DNA of 64,000 nucleotides, taken from positions 144,738-208,737 of the forward strand of contig JBKBSF010000004.1 of the NCBI GenBank assembly GCA_046291875.1, read 5' to 3'. A program made the position numbers and the translations under genes. The notes below the pieces were generated by a model. The model made no database searches. It was not told where the DNA came from and saw only the letters and a program-made list of their open reading frames with translations. The stretch comes from SKVR01 sp046291875 (GTDB lineage Bacteria > Bacteroidota > Bacteroidia > Bacteroidales > UBA7960). How positions within the stretch are numbered: the first letter of the stretch is position 1; each line of letters begins with the position of its first letter. This document shows positions 1 to 8,865 of this stretch, piece after piece.

Positions 1-975
1 CAGGTACTGGCAGACAATTCCACCTATGCCACTGCCCGCGAAGGGATGTTTACACCCAACTATGGCGGAGGTACCGGCGATCCGCTTGCCGACCTCATTG
101 AAGTGGCACATGCCGAAGGGATGAAAGTAATTTTATGGTACGAGTATGGGTTTATGGCACGTTGGGGGGGTGCTCCCACTCCACAGAACGACAGGATACT
201 GGCCGTTCGGCCCCACTGGGCAGGTTGGGGAATAAGCCCTCAAGCTACCGGCCTGCAGGATACCATTCCTACCAATTACAACAACAGCGACTTTTACTAC
301 AACGGATACCACCCTGAAGTGCAGCAGTTTATGATAGACCTGGTAATGGAAGCTGTAAACAACTACAACATTGATGGTATACAGGGCGACGACCGTATGC
401 CAGCCATGCCTCGCAATTCGGGCTATGACTATCATACCGTAAACCGCTTCCGTGCTGAGCATGGTGGGCAAAACCCACCCCTGAGCCCCAGCAACCCGGC
501 GTGGGTGCGTTGGAGAGCCGATATCCTCAACCAGTTCGGACAAGATCTTTTCGATGCCGTAAAGGCTGCCAAACCCAGTGTGCTGGTTACCAACTCGCCC
601 AACCCTTATCCATGGGCCTTCACCAACCTGATGCAGGAGTGGCCCGTATGGCTTGATGCAGGCAACGTGGAAATCCTTTCGGTACAATGCTACCGATATT
701 CCATTGGCGCCTACCAGGCTACCATCAACGAGGTACTCCGCTACTTTAATCCTCATGGCGACGGTAACCTTCAGAGACTTTCACCTGGCCTCATTCTTTA
801 TGGTTCAGCAGGGCTGACCGATCCCGAGCTGGTATTCCAGAAAATGATGTACAACCGCAGTGTGGGCATCACCGGAGAATCTTTCTTCTATGATGTTCCC
901 CTGAACGACGAACGTATAAAACGTGTTTTAAGGGCCATGTATCCTGGCCCGGCCATTTTCCCCGATTTTCAGTAG
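1..975 (+). CDS. Family-10-like glycosyl hydrolase (GHL10/DUF187), 5'-truncated by window edge
   Basis: The frame is open from base 1, so the start lies outside the window and the gene is partial; the in-frame ATG at 46 is internal. The visible part is the C-terminal two thirds of a TIM-barrel of the glycosyl-hydrolase-like 10 family (PF02638 type). Recognisable pieces are 'GMKVILWYEYGF' and the strand-end motif 'NNYNIDGIQGDDR', which recurs almost unchanged in the paralogue at 2593-3732. Members are extracytoplasmic and are thought to cut glycosidic bonds, but the substrate of this clade is unknown. The next gene starts 24 bases later on the same strand, so this gene is part of the long sugar-catabolic operon. 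The family call is firm, the activity inferred. Confidence 0.85.
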   Translation, partial: QVLADNSTYATAREGMFTPNYGGGTGDPLADLIEVAHAEGMKVILWYEYGFMARWGGAPTPQNDRILAVRPHWAGWGISPQATGLQDTIPTNYNNSDFYYNGYHPEVQQFMIDLVMEAVNNYNIDGIQGDDRMPAMPRNSGYDYHTVNRFRAEHGGQNPPLSPSNPAWVRWRADILNQFGQDLFDAVKAAKPSVLVTNSPNPYPWAFTNLMQEWPVWLDAGNVEILSVQCYRYSIGAYQATINEVLRYFNPHGDGNLQRLSPGLILYGSAGLTDPELVFQKMMYNRSVGITGESFFYDVPLNDERIKRVLRAMYPGPAIFPDFQ

Positions 976-999
976 AACCTCCAGGGATTAGCTATAGCA

Positions 1000-2469
1000 A
1001 TGACCAACAGAGAGATCAGTATAGATGTGTTAAGAGGACTGGCCATTGTAGGGATGGTACTTTCGGGTACCATCTCTCGCAATGCCGATCTGCCTGCATG
1101 GCTGTATCATGCCCAGATTGCACCGCCCGACTTCGTTTTCAACCCTGCACTTCCCGGTATTACATGGGTTGATCTGGTTTTTCCCTTCTTCCTTTTTGCC
1201 ATGGGAATGGCTTTCCCATTCTCCATGAATGCCATGCTTGAGAAGGGCACTCCTCAAGCGCAGATTATAAAAAAAATCGTGCTGCGTGCATGCAAGCTCT
1301 TTTTCTTTGCCATATTGCTGGGCCATTTGTCTCCGTTTCACTATCCGCAGGAGTTGGGATGGGTAGGATATTTCATTGGGATGTTGGCATTCCTGGGCTT
1401 TTTTATGGCATTTGCAAAATTCCCTCACTGGAAGAGCCACGAGAACAATATCAATATAGCGGGCTACATTTTGCTCATTGCACTTTTGTTGGTCAGGGTA
1501 TATGGCCTGGGGTTGAGCTTTTCAATTCATTCCAACGATATCATCATACTGGTGCTGGCCAACATGGCACTTTTCGGGGGGTTGCTATGGCTGTTTACCC
1601 GGAAAAACTGGTATCTGAGGCTGGGCATTGTGGTATTGTATTTTGCCATCAGGCTTACACACAGCATAGATGATTCCTGGAACAAAATGCTTTGGGATTT
1701 CACCCCCTTCAAATGGATAGCAGCATCTTTTCCAGGTCTTTATGAAAGTTTGCTCGAACTGGGTATCAATCTGAAACGTACCATTTTCTACAACCCCGAA
1801 TTTTTAAAATACTTCATGATTGTTGTTCCTGGCACCATTGCAGGAGATTTGGTTCAGGCAGGTATGCACGAGAAGGTATCCACAGATAAAAAACCTGGGG
1901 AGGCTGTTTTTATCCTTTTGCCTTCTGTGCTGCTTGCCAATATTGTACTGAATCTTTGGGGTTTACTCAGCCGAAACCTCGATTTTGTATGGATCATGAA
2001 CCTGATCACGGTGGTTTGCCTTGGCTATCTTTCGGGAAAAGCGTCTTTGAAAAAAGTGAAAAACATGCGCAACCTGCTCTTGTGGAGTATTTTCTGGCTC
2101 ATGCTGGGGCTGGTATTCGAAGCCTACCAGGGAGGGATCAAAAAAGACCCTTCTACCCTGAGCTATTTTTTCCTTACTTCAGGACTTGCAGGGTTTTCTA
2201 TATTGGCTTTCAAAATATATGAACCCATTTTCAGGCCGGCAAAGCTGCTCGGCTTTGCTGGAATTACAGGCATGAACCCAATGCTGGGCTACGTAGCAGC
2301 GGCCTACCTGATCATGCCGTTGTTGTATTTTGTGCAGATCCTTCCCTGGATGGATCAATGGCATACCCACTGGCCCTGGTGGGGTTTACTACGAGGAGTC
2401 ATCCTCACCGCTCTGATGGTTGTAATAACCATGGTCAGTGTGAAGCAAAAATATTTCTGGAAAACGTGA
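1000..2469 (+). CDS. DUF5009 / heparan-alpha-glucosaminide N-acetyltransferase-like membrane protein
   Basis: This 489-residue integral membrane protein has about ten to twelve hydrophobic segments. It opens with 'REISIDVLRGLAIVGMVL', the typical start of the DUF1624/DUF5009 acyltransferase group related to human HGSNAT and to the NagX proteins of chitin/GlcNAc gene clusters. The first periplasmic loop carries 'GITWVDLVFPFFLFAMG', also typical. Known relatives move acetyl groups to amino sugars across a membrane, or sit in amino-sugar catabolic clusters without proven activity. It lies between two GHL10 glycosidases and upstream of nanE, which fits amino-sugar handling. The start is ATG, 24 bases after the previous stop. 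Fold family is secure; acetyl transfer is inference. Confidence 0.85.
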   Translation: MTNREISIDVLRGLAIVGMVLSGTISRNADLPAWLYHAQIAPPDFVFNPALPGITWVDLVFPFFLFAMGMAFPFSMNAMLEKGTPQAQIIKKIVLRACKLFFFAILLGHLSPFHYPQELGWVGYFIGMLAFLGFFMAFAKFPHWKSHENNINIAGYILLIALLLVRVYGLGLSFSIHSNDIIILVLANMALFGGLLWLFTRKNWYLRLGIVVLYFAIRLTHSIDDSWNKMLWDFTPFKWIAASFPGLYESLLELGINLKRTIFYNPEFLKYFMIVVPGTIAGDLVQAGMHEKVSTDKKPGEAVFILLPSVLLANIVLNLWGLLSRNLDFVWIMNLITVVCLGYLSGKASLKKVKNMRNLLLWSIFWLMLGLVFEAYQGGIKKDPSTLSYFFLTSGLAGFSILAFKIYEPIFRPAKLLGFAGITGMNPMLGYVAAAYLIMPLLYFVQILPWMDQWHTHWPWWGLLRGVILTALMVVITMVSVKQKYFWKT

Positions 2470-2592
2470 GGAAAAGAGAAGCAGGAAGTCCGGAGCAGGA
2501 AGAGTGAGGAAGAAAAAACTTGTAAAACTTTAAATCAAAATTCCCAAATCAGAAATCATCCGCCTAAACAGCGATCCCTAATACAAACACCG

Positions 2593-3732
2593 ATGAACAA
2601 ACGAAACCTTTTAATCCTTCCATTCATCCTGCTTCTGGCATGCCAGTCAGTGACTCCCGAGCAGGAGACGCAAAAATTTGTAATAGGCTACAACGAACCC
2701 GTTCGGGGAGTATGGCTTACCAATGTGGCCAGTGATGCACTTTTCACTCCTGAAAATGTGGCTGCGGCTGTGCAAAAGTGCCACGAACTGGGTATCAACA
2801 CCATTTTTGTGGTTACCTGGAATAAAGCCCACACCATGTACAGGTCGCAGGTAATGAAAGAGCTCACCGGTTTTGAGATCGATCCGGCGCTGGATCCCGA
2901 CAATACCGGGCGCGACCCGCTTCAGGAAGTGATTGATGAAGCCAGAAAGTTTGGCATCAAAGTAATTGCATGGTTTGAATTTGGCTTTTCATCCTCCTAC
3001 CAGGAGCAGGGTGGCATTCTTTTACAGAAACGCCCCCACTGGGCATCGCTGGATGTAAATGGAAACCTGACCACCAAAAACGGTTTCGAATGGATGAATG
3101 CCCTGGACAGCGAGGTGCAGGATTTTATCCTTTCGCTTATCATGGAAGTGGTAAACAATTATGACATCGATGGCATCCAGGGCGACGACCGCCTGCCGGC
3201 CATGCCCAGCGAGGGAGGTTACAACCCGGCTGTAATTGAAGCTTTCAAAGCCGATAATTTTGGAGTGGCACCCCCCGATTACCATAAAGATTTCAACTGG
3301 GTGCAGTGGCGCTCCGAAATTCTGAATGATTTCATGAAAAGGATCTACCACGAGGTAAAAGCTGCCGACCCCAACTGCATCGTCTCCATGTCGCCCAGCA
3401 TATTCCCCTGGGCCAAGGAAGAATACCTGCAAGACTGGCCTACCTGGGTAAACTTCGGCTACCTCGACATGGTAGTACCCCAGGTGTATCGTCGCGACAT
3501 TGAGGCCTACACCCGCACACTTGAGGCACAACTGCGCTATGTACTCCCCGAAAAGATGTATCAGTTGTATCCTGGCCTGCTCATCCGTGTTGGCGATGAA
3601 CAACCTTCGGAGGAGTTCTTCAGGCAAATGCTCGAAGTAAACCGCAGCCTGGGATTTGAGGGTGAAGTACATTTCTTCTACGAAGGATTGGAAAAGTACA
3701 GGGATATACTGATTGAATTTTACAAACCATAA
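2593..3732 (+). CDS. GHL10-family glycosidase, lipoprotein
   Basis: A 379-residue protein with a lipoprotein signal: a hydrophobic stretch after 'MNKRNLLILPF' ends in the lipobox LLAC with Cys17, so the mature protein is probably anchored to the envelope. The barrel starts at 'PVRGVWLTNVASDALF' and contains 'GIKVIAWFEFGFS' and 'NNYDIDGIQGDDRLPAMPS', the same signature as in the truncated neighbour at 1-975. The two are clear paralogues and probably act on related linkages of one glycan. The gap of 123 bases from the DUF5009 gene holds a GGAAGTCCGGA-like remnant of an intergenic repeat. Family call is strong; substrate unknown. Confidence 0.9.
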   Translation: MNKRNLLILPFILLLACQSVTPEQETQKFVIGYNEPVRGVWLTNVASDALFTPENVAAAVQKCHELGINTIFVVTWNKAHTMYRSQVMKELTGFEIDPALDPDNTGRDPLQEVIDEARKFGIKVIAWFEFGFSSSYQEQGGILLQKRPHWASLDVNGNLTTKNGFEWMNALDSEVQDFILSLIMEVVNNYDIDGIQGDDRLPAMPSEGGYNPAVIEAFKADNFGVAPPDYHKDFNWVQWRSEILNDFMKRIYHEVKAADPNCIVSMSPSIFPWAKEEYLQDWPTWVNFGYLDMVVPQVYRRDIEAYTRTLEAQLRYVLPEKMYQLYPGLLIRVGDEQPSEEFFRQMLEVNRSLGFEGEVHFFYEGLEKYRDILIEFYKP

Positions 3733-3744
3733 TTCTTGCAAACT

Positions 3745-5238
3745 ATGGAAACACTGCAAGCCTTTGCATTGCTGATTGTATTTATCCTCATCACCGGACT
3801 CATGTCAAAACGCATCTGGCCGGCGTTGCTCGCCATGCCTATCCTTGCGGTGCTTATATCGCTCATTGCAGGCATTCATCCCAACGACATCTTTCAGTAT
3901 GTGATTGGAGAAGGATCGCTGAGGCTTGTAGAGCCCATCGTGATCTCCATGTTTGGAGGAGTACTCAGCGTTATGATGCAGAAAACAGGTATCGCCGAGG
4001 GTTTTATCAAAAAAGGTGCTGAGCTTTCGGGCGACAATCCGCTGATCATTGCCATCGTCATGTTCCTGTTTATCCTGCTGCTTTTTACCACCCTGGGAGG
4101 CCTGGGTGCCATGATTATGGTAGGGGCAATTGTGCTCCCTATCCTTACATCGGTGGGCATCGGACGTCTTACAGCTGCAGTGATCATGCTATTGGGGGTA
4201 AACATTGGAGGGATGTTCAATGTGGGCAACTGGAAGCTGTATATGACAGCACTGGATCTCACCCAACAGGAAGTGGTACAGTTTCTTCTTACTCTTTTCG
4301 GAATTGTATTCGCTGGCTCCATCGTTTATATTATCGTTCAGCTTTACCGCGATGGGTTCAACCTTTCTATCCGCAACATCATTATCAATATTGCCGGACT
4401 GCTTCTGCTGGGAGGTATTATCTACGGAGGGGTATACCTCTTTGGCACCATCGAGTTGAGTGAAGGCATGCGTGAGGGTCTGCAACGGGCTGCCAGAATT
4501 TTGTACTATATTGGTCTTGCTGCAATACTGGGGCTCTTTTTACATGCTGCCTACCGTGCCTGGGCACATCGCAACAAAAGCCGTAACCCCATGCACTGGT
4601 CTGCCATATTTACTCCCATCGTTCCCCTCATCCTGATCCTTGTATTTGGCATCAACTTTCTCTCGGCCTTTATACTGGGCATCGGCTATGCCTACATGAT
4701 CACTTACAAGCGCGATAACATCAGCACACTTATCAAATCGCTCATTGAGGGCTCTGCAGTTGTATTGCCCGCTGTGATACTTATGTTTGGCATTGGCTGG
4801 TTGCTGGTATCGGTAATGGGACCCTCGGGCATGAGCGAAGAGCAGATGATGGCCGCTTATGGCACCACCACCTGGCCTGTGCGCGATCTGATGCTTCCCC
4901 TGGTAGAACGTATCATCCCCAATTCGGGCCTGATGTATGTAATCACCTTTACGGTGCTGGCACCCCTTGCCCTGTACCGAGGCCCGCTCAATGTATGGGG
5001 GATGGGATTTGGCATTGCATCGGTAATGATTGTAGCCGGTATGCCTGCAGGTGCTATCCTGGGGATGCTTTGGTCGGTAGGCCAGTTGCAGGGTATTTCC
5101 GATCCCACCAACCTGCAGAATGTCTGGATTGCCAATGAAATGAAAATCGACGTACAGAAGATCCTTTACAATACATTGCCTTTTGCCTGGGTCTTCGCCC
5201 TGCTGGGGCTGATTGCTGCTGCTTTCATGTACTTTTAA
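3745..5238 (+). CDS. Ion-coupled multi-pass transporter (anion/organic acid permease-like)
   Basis: A highly hydrophobic protein of 497 residues with about twelve membrane segments and no soluble domain. The ATG at 3745 is preferred over a TTG at 3736, which lies only 4 bases after the previous stop and adds just three residues. Gly-rich patches such as 'TLGGLGAMIMVGAIVLPIL' followed by 'LLGVNIGGMFNVGNWK' in the first half, and matching helices in the second half, suggest the inverted-repeat architecture of the ion transporter superfamily (relatives of citrate, gluconate and Na+/H+ carriers). I could not place it in a named family. Its position between a glycosidase and the hydantoinase-like gene makes it the likely inner-membrane importer of the released product. 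Confidence 0.7.
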   Translation: METLQAFALLIVFILITGLMSKRIWPALLAMPILAVLISLIAGIHPNDIFQYVIGEGSLRLVEPIVISMFGGVLSVMMQKTGIAEGFIKKGAELSGDNPLIIAIVMFLFILLLFTTLGGLGAMIMVGAIVLPILTSVGIGRLTAAVIMLLGVNIGGMFNVGNWKLYMTALDLTQQEVVQFLLTLFGIVFAGSIVYIIVQLYRDGFNLSIRNIIINIAGLLLLGGIIYGGVYLFGTIELSEGMREGLQRAARILYYIGLAAILGLFLHAAYRAWAHRNKSRNPMHWSAIFTPIVPLILILVFGINFLSAFILGIGYAYMITYKRDNISTLIKSLIEGSAVVLPAVILMFGIGWLLVSVMGPSGMSEEQMMAAYGTTTWPVRDLMLPLVERIIPNSGLMYVITFTVLAPLALYRGPLNVWGMGFGIASVMIVAGMPAGAILGMLWSVGQLQGISDPTNLQNVWIANEMKIDVQKILYNTLPFAWVFALLGLIAAAFMYF

Positions 5239-5250
5239 CCTGGTTGTAAT

Positions 5251-7395
5251 ATGAGAAAAATCAAAGTAGGAATTGACGTTGGAGGCACCTTTACCCATGC
5301 TGTGGCAGTGAACATTGCCGATTTTTCCATTATCGGAAAATCATGCGTACCCACATCCCATGGCTCAAAGCAGGGGGTTGCTGAAGGAGTGGTATCGTCC
5401 ATGCTTCAACTGATCAGAGAAAACAACATACATCCTGAGGAAGTTATTCTGATAGCCCATTCCACCACACAAGCCACCAATGCCCTGCTCGAAGGGGATG
5501 TGGCCAAGGTGGGAGTAATCGCATTTGGCAAGGGGCTCGAAGGCGCCATGGCCCGCAGACAGGCATTCCTGAACGACATTCTGCTTGCTCCCGGCAAGGT
5601 TCTCCCCATTGCCTTCCGTTACCTAAACACAGCCGCTGAAGTAACCGCCGCGCAGATCCGCGAAACCATTGCACAACTGCAGTCGGAAGGAGCACAGGTA
5701 GTTGTAGGCACCGAAGCTTTTGGCCCCGACGACAACCGGCATGAAAAGCTGGTGCTTGAAGTGGCAGAAGAGATGGGCCTGATGGCCACTGCAGCCTGCG
5801 ACCTCAGTCAGCTGTACGGCATAAAGGTACGCACCCGTACCGCAATTGTAAATGCCAGCATGATGCCCAAGATGATAGAAACAGCCAACCTCACCGAGGA
5901 AGCTGTACGCGAAAGTGGCATCAAAGCTCCGCTTATGGTGATGCGCTCAGATGGCGGCATTATGGATATCACCGAAATGCGCAAACGCCCCATCCTTACC
6001 ATGCTCTCCGGACCCGCTGCCGGCGTGGCGGCAGCTCTGATGTATGCTCGTATCTCCGACGGGATATTTGTGGAAGTGGGAGGTACCTCTACCGATATTT
6101 CTGTTATCAAAAACGGGATGCCGCAGGTTAAAACCGCCCAGATTGGCAACAACCGCCTTAGCGTAAAAACCATCGATGTACGCACCATTGGGGTGGCTGG
6201 AGGTTCTGTGCCCCGAATCGACAAAAACCGCGTGATTGATGTAGGACCCCGCAGTGCTCACATTGCCAACCTCTCCTACTCTGCCTATGCAGAAAACGAC
6301 GACTTCTCAGACATTGAACTGGAAACCATTTGCCCCAAAAAGGGCGATCCGGCTGACTATCTCAAAATAAAACGCAAAGATGGCAATTACACCATCACCC
6401 CCAGTGCTGCCTCTTACTACCTGGGATTGGTAAAGGAAACCGGACACGGCGAAGCAAACCTCAGTGCCGTAAAGAATGCCATGGAAAGTGTGGCTGCCAA
6501 AATGAAAACCACCGCCAAAGAACTGGCCGAGAGTATCCTGGATAACACCTCAAAGAAGGTAGACAAGGTAATTCGCTCCCTGGTACGCGAATACAAACTC
6601 GACCGCGATTTTGTGGTGATCTACGGAGGGGGTGGTGGAGCCAGTGCCATTGTGCCCCATGCCGCACAGTACATGCAGATGAAACATGATATCGCCCCCG
6701 ATGCTGAGGTAATCTCAGCCATTGGTGCTGCCATGGGTATGATTCGCGACACGGTAGAGAAGAGCATTTTCAACCCCACCGAAAACGACATCATCAAAAT
6801 AAGACAGCAGGCCTCGGAGTCGGTGATCAAAATGGGGGCACGCCCCGAAACGGTGGAAGTACAGGTAGAAATTGACAATGCCAACAAAAAGGTAATTGCC
6901 ATTGCTACCGGCTCAAGCGATCTGGCCACCCGCGACAAAAGCGGCGATCTCAGCCAGGAGGAGCTCCACGCGATTGTGGGTCAGGCTCTCAAAGCATCCA
7001 ACGGCAAAATCAAAACCTACGGGCAAACCAACCTGCTTTCGGTGGTAGGCTTTCGCAAAACGGTAAATCACTTCTTTGGATTGATGAAAGAGACCAGGCA
7101 GCCTGTGGTGATCATCTCCCAGGATGGTACTATTAAAAGAAAATTCGACAATGTAACCCTGCAAACCTGCACCGTTGCCCAGGTTAAGCCCCATATCAGT
7201 CAACTGATAGAGGAGCTGCGCTCTTATGGCGACGGAGGCGAGCTCATGCCCGATGTCTATGTTGTAGTATCGGGCAAGATCGTCGACATGTCGGGTCTTA
7301 TTGAACTCTCACAGATCCTCTCGCTGGTAGAATACGACCTGAAGGATCTGGACCAGGAAGAACAAGCCATTGTATTGGCAGTTAAAAAAAGATAA
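5251..7395 (+). CDS. Hydantoinase/oxoprolinase family protein (HyuA-like, stand-alone)
   Basis: The 714-residue product starts with the ASKHA-type phosphate loop 'VGIDVGGTFTHAVAV' and has the second loop 'VEVGGTSTDISVIKNG' near residue 275 and 'VIYGGGGGASAIVPHA' near 455, the layout of Hydant_A_N plus Hydantoinase_A. Relatives are the ATP-dependent A subunits of N-methylhydantoinase, 5-oxoprolinase and acetone carboxylase. Those enzymes usually need a B subunit, and no hyuB-like gene is visible in this window. The C-terminal 200 residues or so extend beyond the core and were not recognised. The start is 12 bases after the transporter stop and the next gene follows within 4 bases, so co-transcription is very likely. 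A ring-opening or carboxylating step on a lactam-like or keto substrate is only inference. Confidence 0.85.
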   Translation: MRKIKVGIDVGGTFTHAVAVNIADFSIIGKSCVPTSHGSKQGVAEGVVSSMLQLIRENNIHPEEVILIAHSTTQATNALLEGDVAKVGVIAFGKGLEGAMARRQAFLNDILLAPGKVLPIAFRYLNTAAEVTAAQIRETIAQLQSEGAQVVVGTEAFGPDDNRHEKLVLEVAEEMGLMATAACDLSQLYGIKVRTRTAIVNASMMPKMIETANLTEEAVRESGIKAPLMVMRSDGGIMDITEMRKRPILTMLSGPAAGVAAALMYARISDGIFVEVGGTSTDISVIKNGMPQVKTAQIGNNRLSVKTIDVRTIGVAGGSVPRIDKNRVIDVGPRSAHIANLSYSAYAENDDFSDIELETICPKKGDPADYLKIKRKDGNYTITPSAASYYLGLVKETGHGEANLSAVKNAMESVAAKMKTTAKELAESILDNTSKKVDKVIRSLVREYKLDRDFVVIYGGGGGASAIVPHAAQYMQMKHDIAPDAEVISAIGAAMGMIRDTVEKSIFNPTENDIIKIRQQASESVIKMGARPETVEVQVEIDNANKKVIAIATGSSDLATRDKSGDLSQEELHAIVGQALKASNGKIKTYGQTNLLSVVGFRKTVNHFFGLMKETRQPVVIISQDGTIKRKFDNVTLQTCTVAQVKPHISQLIEELRSYGDGGELMPDVYVVVSGKIVDMSGLIELSQILSLVEYDLKDLDQEEQAIVLAVKKR

Positions 7396-7399
7396 TTCT

Positions 7400-8110
7400 A
7401 TGGACAAATATTTCGATCATATCATTTGGGGGCCCTCCCTGGAAGGGATCAAAAAGGCCATTGAGCTGAAAAACCAGGGGAAGAAAATCCTGCTGGCAGG
7501 CAAATTTGGTTTTCCGGGAGGAAAGGCTTCAGAAGCACTTGCATCCTTATTTTCATTAAGTTCTTTTGAGGATAATGGAGTGCTGGAAGATTTTTTGCAC
7601 CAGGTAGAAGAACTTAAATACGGTGTTCTTTTTCGCAACAGCCAATGGGTGCTCCTACACCCTGAAGCCGTAAAGAGGGTCTGCTGGCAATTGATCAACG
7701 ACAACAATATTCCGGTGCTTTTTCACATCATCCCACTGGAGATCAGGAAAAACAAAACCATGGAGCTGGAGGCCTTTGGCAGAGAGGGCCGTGTGGTCCT
7801 TACGGCCGATGAGATCCTCGACTGCTCCGATGATCGTTTGCTCAATAACCTGGCAGGCACCCCTGCCAACCGAGATGTGGTGATCAACAGCTTTTTCTCC
7901 GATCCCATACCCGCCGAGTTTCCGGGGTTCAACATCACCCGCCGGCTGGAAACACCCATTGGGCAGTTTATTTCAATGGTAATAAAAAATGTAGCACCCG
8001 ATCAGATAGAAACAACCTTCAACCGCGAGCTCGATCGCCTTTCCAGGGAGTCCTGGAAAAAACACCAGGCACGAATCCTTATGGTGCCGGTGTATCCGGA
8101 GGTAAAATAG
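7400..8110 (+). CDS. Degenerate FAD-dependent-oxidoreductase-like protein, function unknown
   Basis: A 236-residue soluble protein; the ATG at 7400 is chosen because the longer reading overlaps the upstream gene. The N-terminus 'YFDHIIWGPSLEGIKKAI' followed by 'KILLAGKFGFPGGKAS' lines up with the start of the FAD oxidoreductase two genes downstream ('YDIIVAGAGIAGISAAV', 'VLLIEHYPFLGGMSS'). The dinucleotide motif GxGxxG has become GPSLEG, so FAD binding by the usual loop looks lost. The rest is about half the length of a normal family member. It may be a non-catalytic partner of the product of 8849-10153, or a decaying copy. It lies 4 bases after the hydantoinase-like gene. Homology is a by-eye call. 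Confidence 0.6.
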   Translation: MDKYFDHIIWGPSLEGIKKAIELKNQGKKILLAGKFGFPGGKASEALASLFSLSSFEDNGVLEDFLHQVEELKYGVLFRNSQWVLLHPEAVKRVCWQLINDNNIPVLFHIIPLEIRKNKTMELEAFGREGRVVLTADEILDCSDDRLLNNLAGTPANRDVVINSFFSDPIPAEFPGFNITRRLETPIGQFISMVIKNVAPDQIETTFNRELDRLSRESWKKHQARILMVPVYPEVK

Positions 8111-8154
8111 ACGGAAGAGGGCCTTCGGTCTTCCGTCTTCCGTCTTCCGTCCTC
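8111..8154 (+). repeat. Intergenic (GTCTTCC)n repeat with opposing arm
   Basis: After the stop at 8110, ACGGAAGA is followed by three to four head-to-tail copies of a GTCTTCC unit. The first arm can pair with the repeats, giving a hairpin. It belongs to the same GGACTTCCGAC-type family seen at 13057-13152 and 16084-16111. Confidence 0.6.
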
Positions 8155-8169
8155 ATAAACCACAAAAAA

Positions 8170-8865
8170 ATGAACATGAACTCAATACTCCTCAAAATCC
8201 AAAACGGCCTTATCGTTTCCTGCCAGGCAGAGGGAGATTCGCCGTTCAACAACCCGGACGATGTAGCCAAGTTTGCTGTTTGTGCGCAAATGGGCGGAGC
8301 AGTGGCCATTCGTACAGAGGGGTTCGAAAAAGCCGTGGCCATTCGGAAAAGGGTTGATCTGCCTCTGATCGGGCTGATAAAATCGGAGTTCGAAGATGGC
8401 TATGTGCGGATAACAGGCAGCGAAGCAGATGTGAAAAAGATTATGGAGGCAGGTTGTGATATGGTAGCCATCGACGGCACTTTCCGGTTGCGCGAAGGCA
8501 TGAGTGGACCCGAGTTTATAAAACACATACGCAAGCATTACCCCATACCCATTATGGCCGATATTGCCACTTTCGAAGAAGGCATAGCCTGTGCAGAGGC
8601 CGGGGCTCATTGCTTATCTACTACATTGAGTGGCTACACTCCCGAAACAGCAAACTCTGACACCAACCTGCCAGACCTTTTGCTGCTGAGAAGGTTGGCC
8701 GACAGGTTTACAAACACCCTGCCCATTATCGCCGAGGGGCGTTTCAACACCCCGGAAATGGCAAGATTAGCTTTAGAAACAGGTGCCTGGGCGGTGGTTA
8801 CCGGCACTGCCATAACCCGCCCCCAGATCATCACAAAATGGTTTTACGATGCGATTAAAAAATGA
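8170..8865 (+). CDS. nanE: N-acylglucosamine-6-phosphate 2-epimerase
   Basis: A 231-residue TIM-barrel enzyme that converts N-acetylmannosamine-6-phosphate to N-acetylglucosamine-6-phosphate in the cytoplasm; in some Bacteroidota relatives the unphosphorylated sugar is used instead. Family landmarks are 'GLIVSCQAEGDSPFN' at residues 13-27, the catalytic Lys in 'PLIGLIKSEFE' (about K71), 'DATIDGT'-like 'MVAIDGTFRLR', and the catalytic Glu in 'PIIAEGRFNTPE' near 187. Length is normal. No sialic acid lyase or ManNAc kinase is visible here, so the supply of ManNAc may come from another polymer than sialoglycans. The 3' end overlaps the next gene by 17 bases, indicating tight translational coupling. 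Confidence 0.92.
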   Translation: MNMNSILLKIQNGLIVSCQAEGDSPFNNPDDVAKFAVCAQMGGAVAIRTEGFEKAVAIRKRVDLPLIGLIKSEFEDGYVRITGSEADVKKIMEAGCDMVAIDGTFRLREGMSGPEFIKHIRKHYPIPIMADIATFEEGIACAEAGAHCLSTTLSGYTPETANSDTNLPDLLLLRRLADRFTNTLPIIAEGRFNTPEMARLALETGAWAVVTGTAITRPQIITKWFYDAIKK

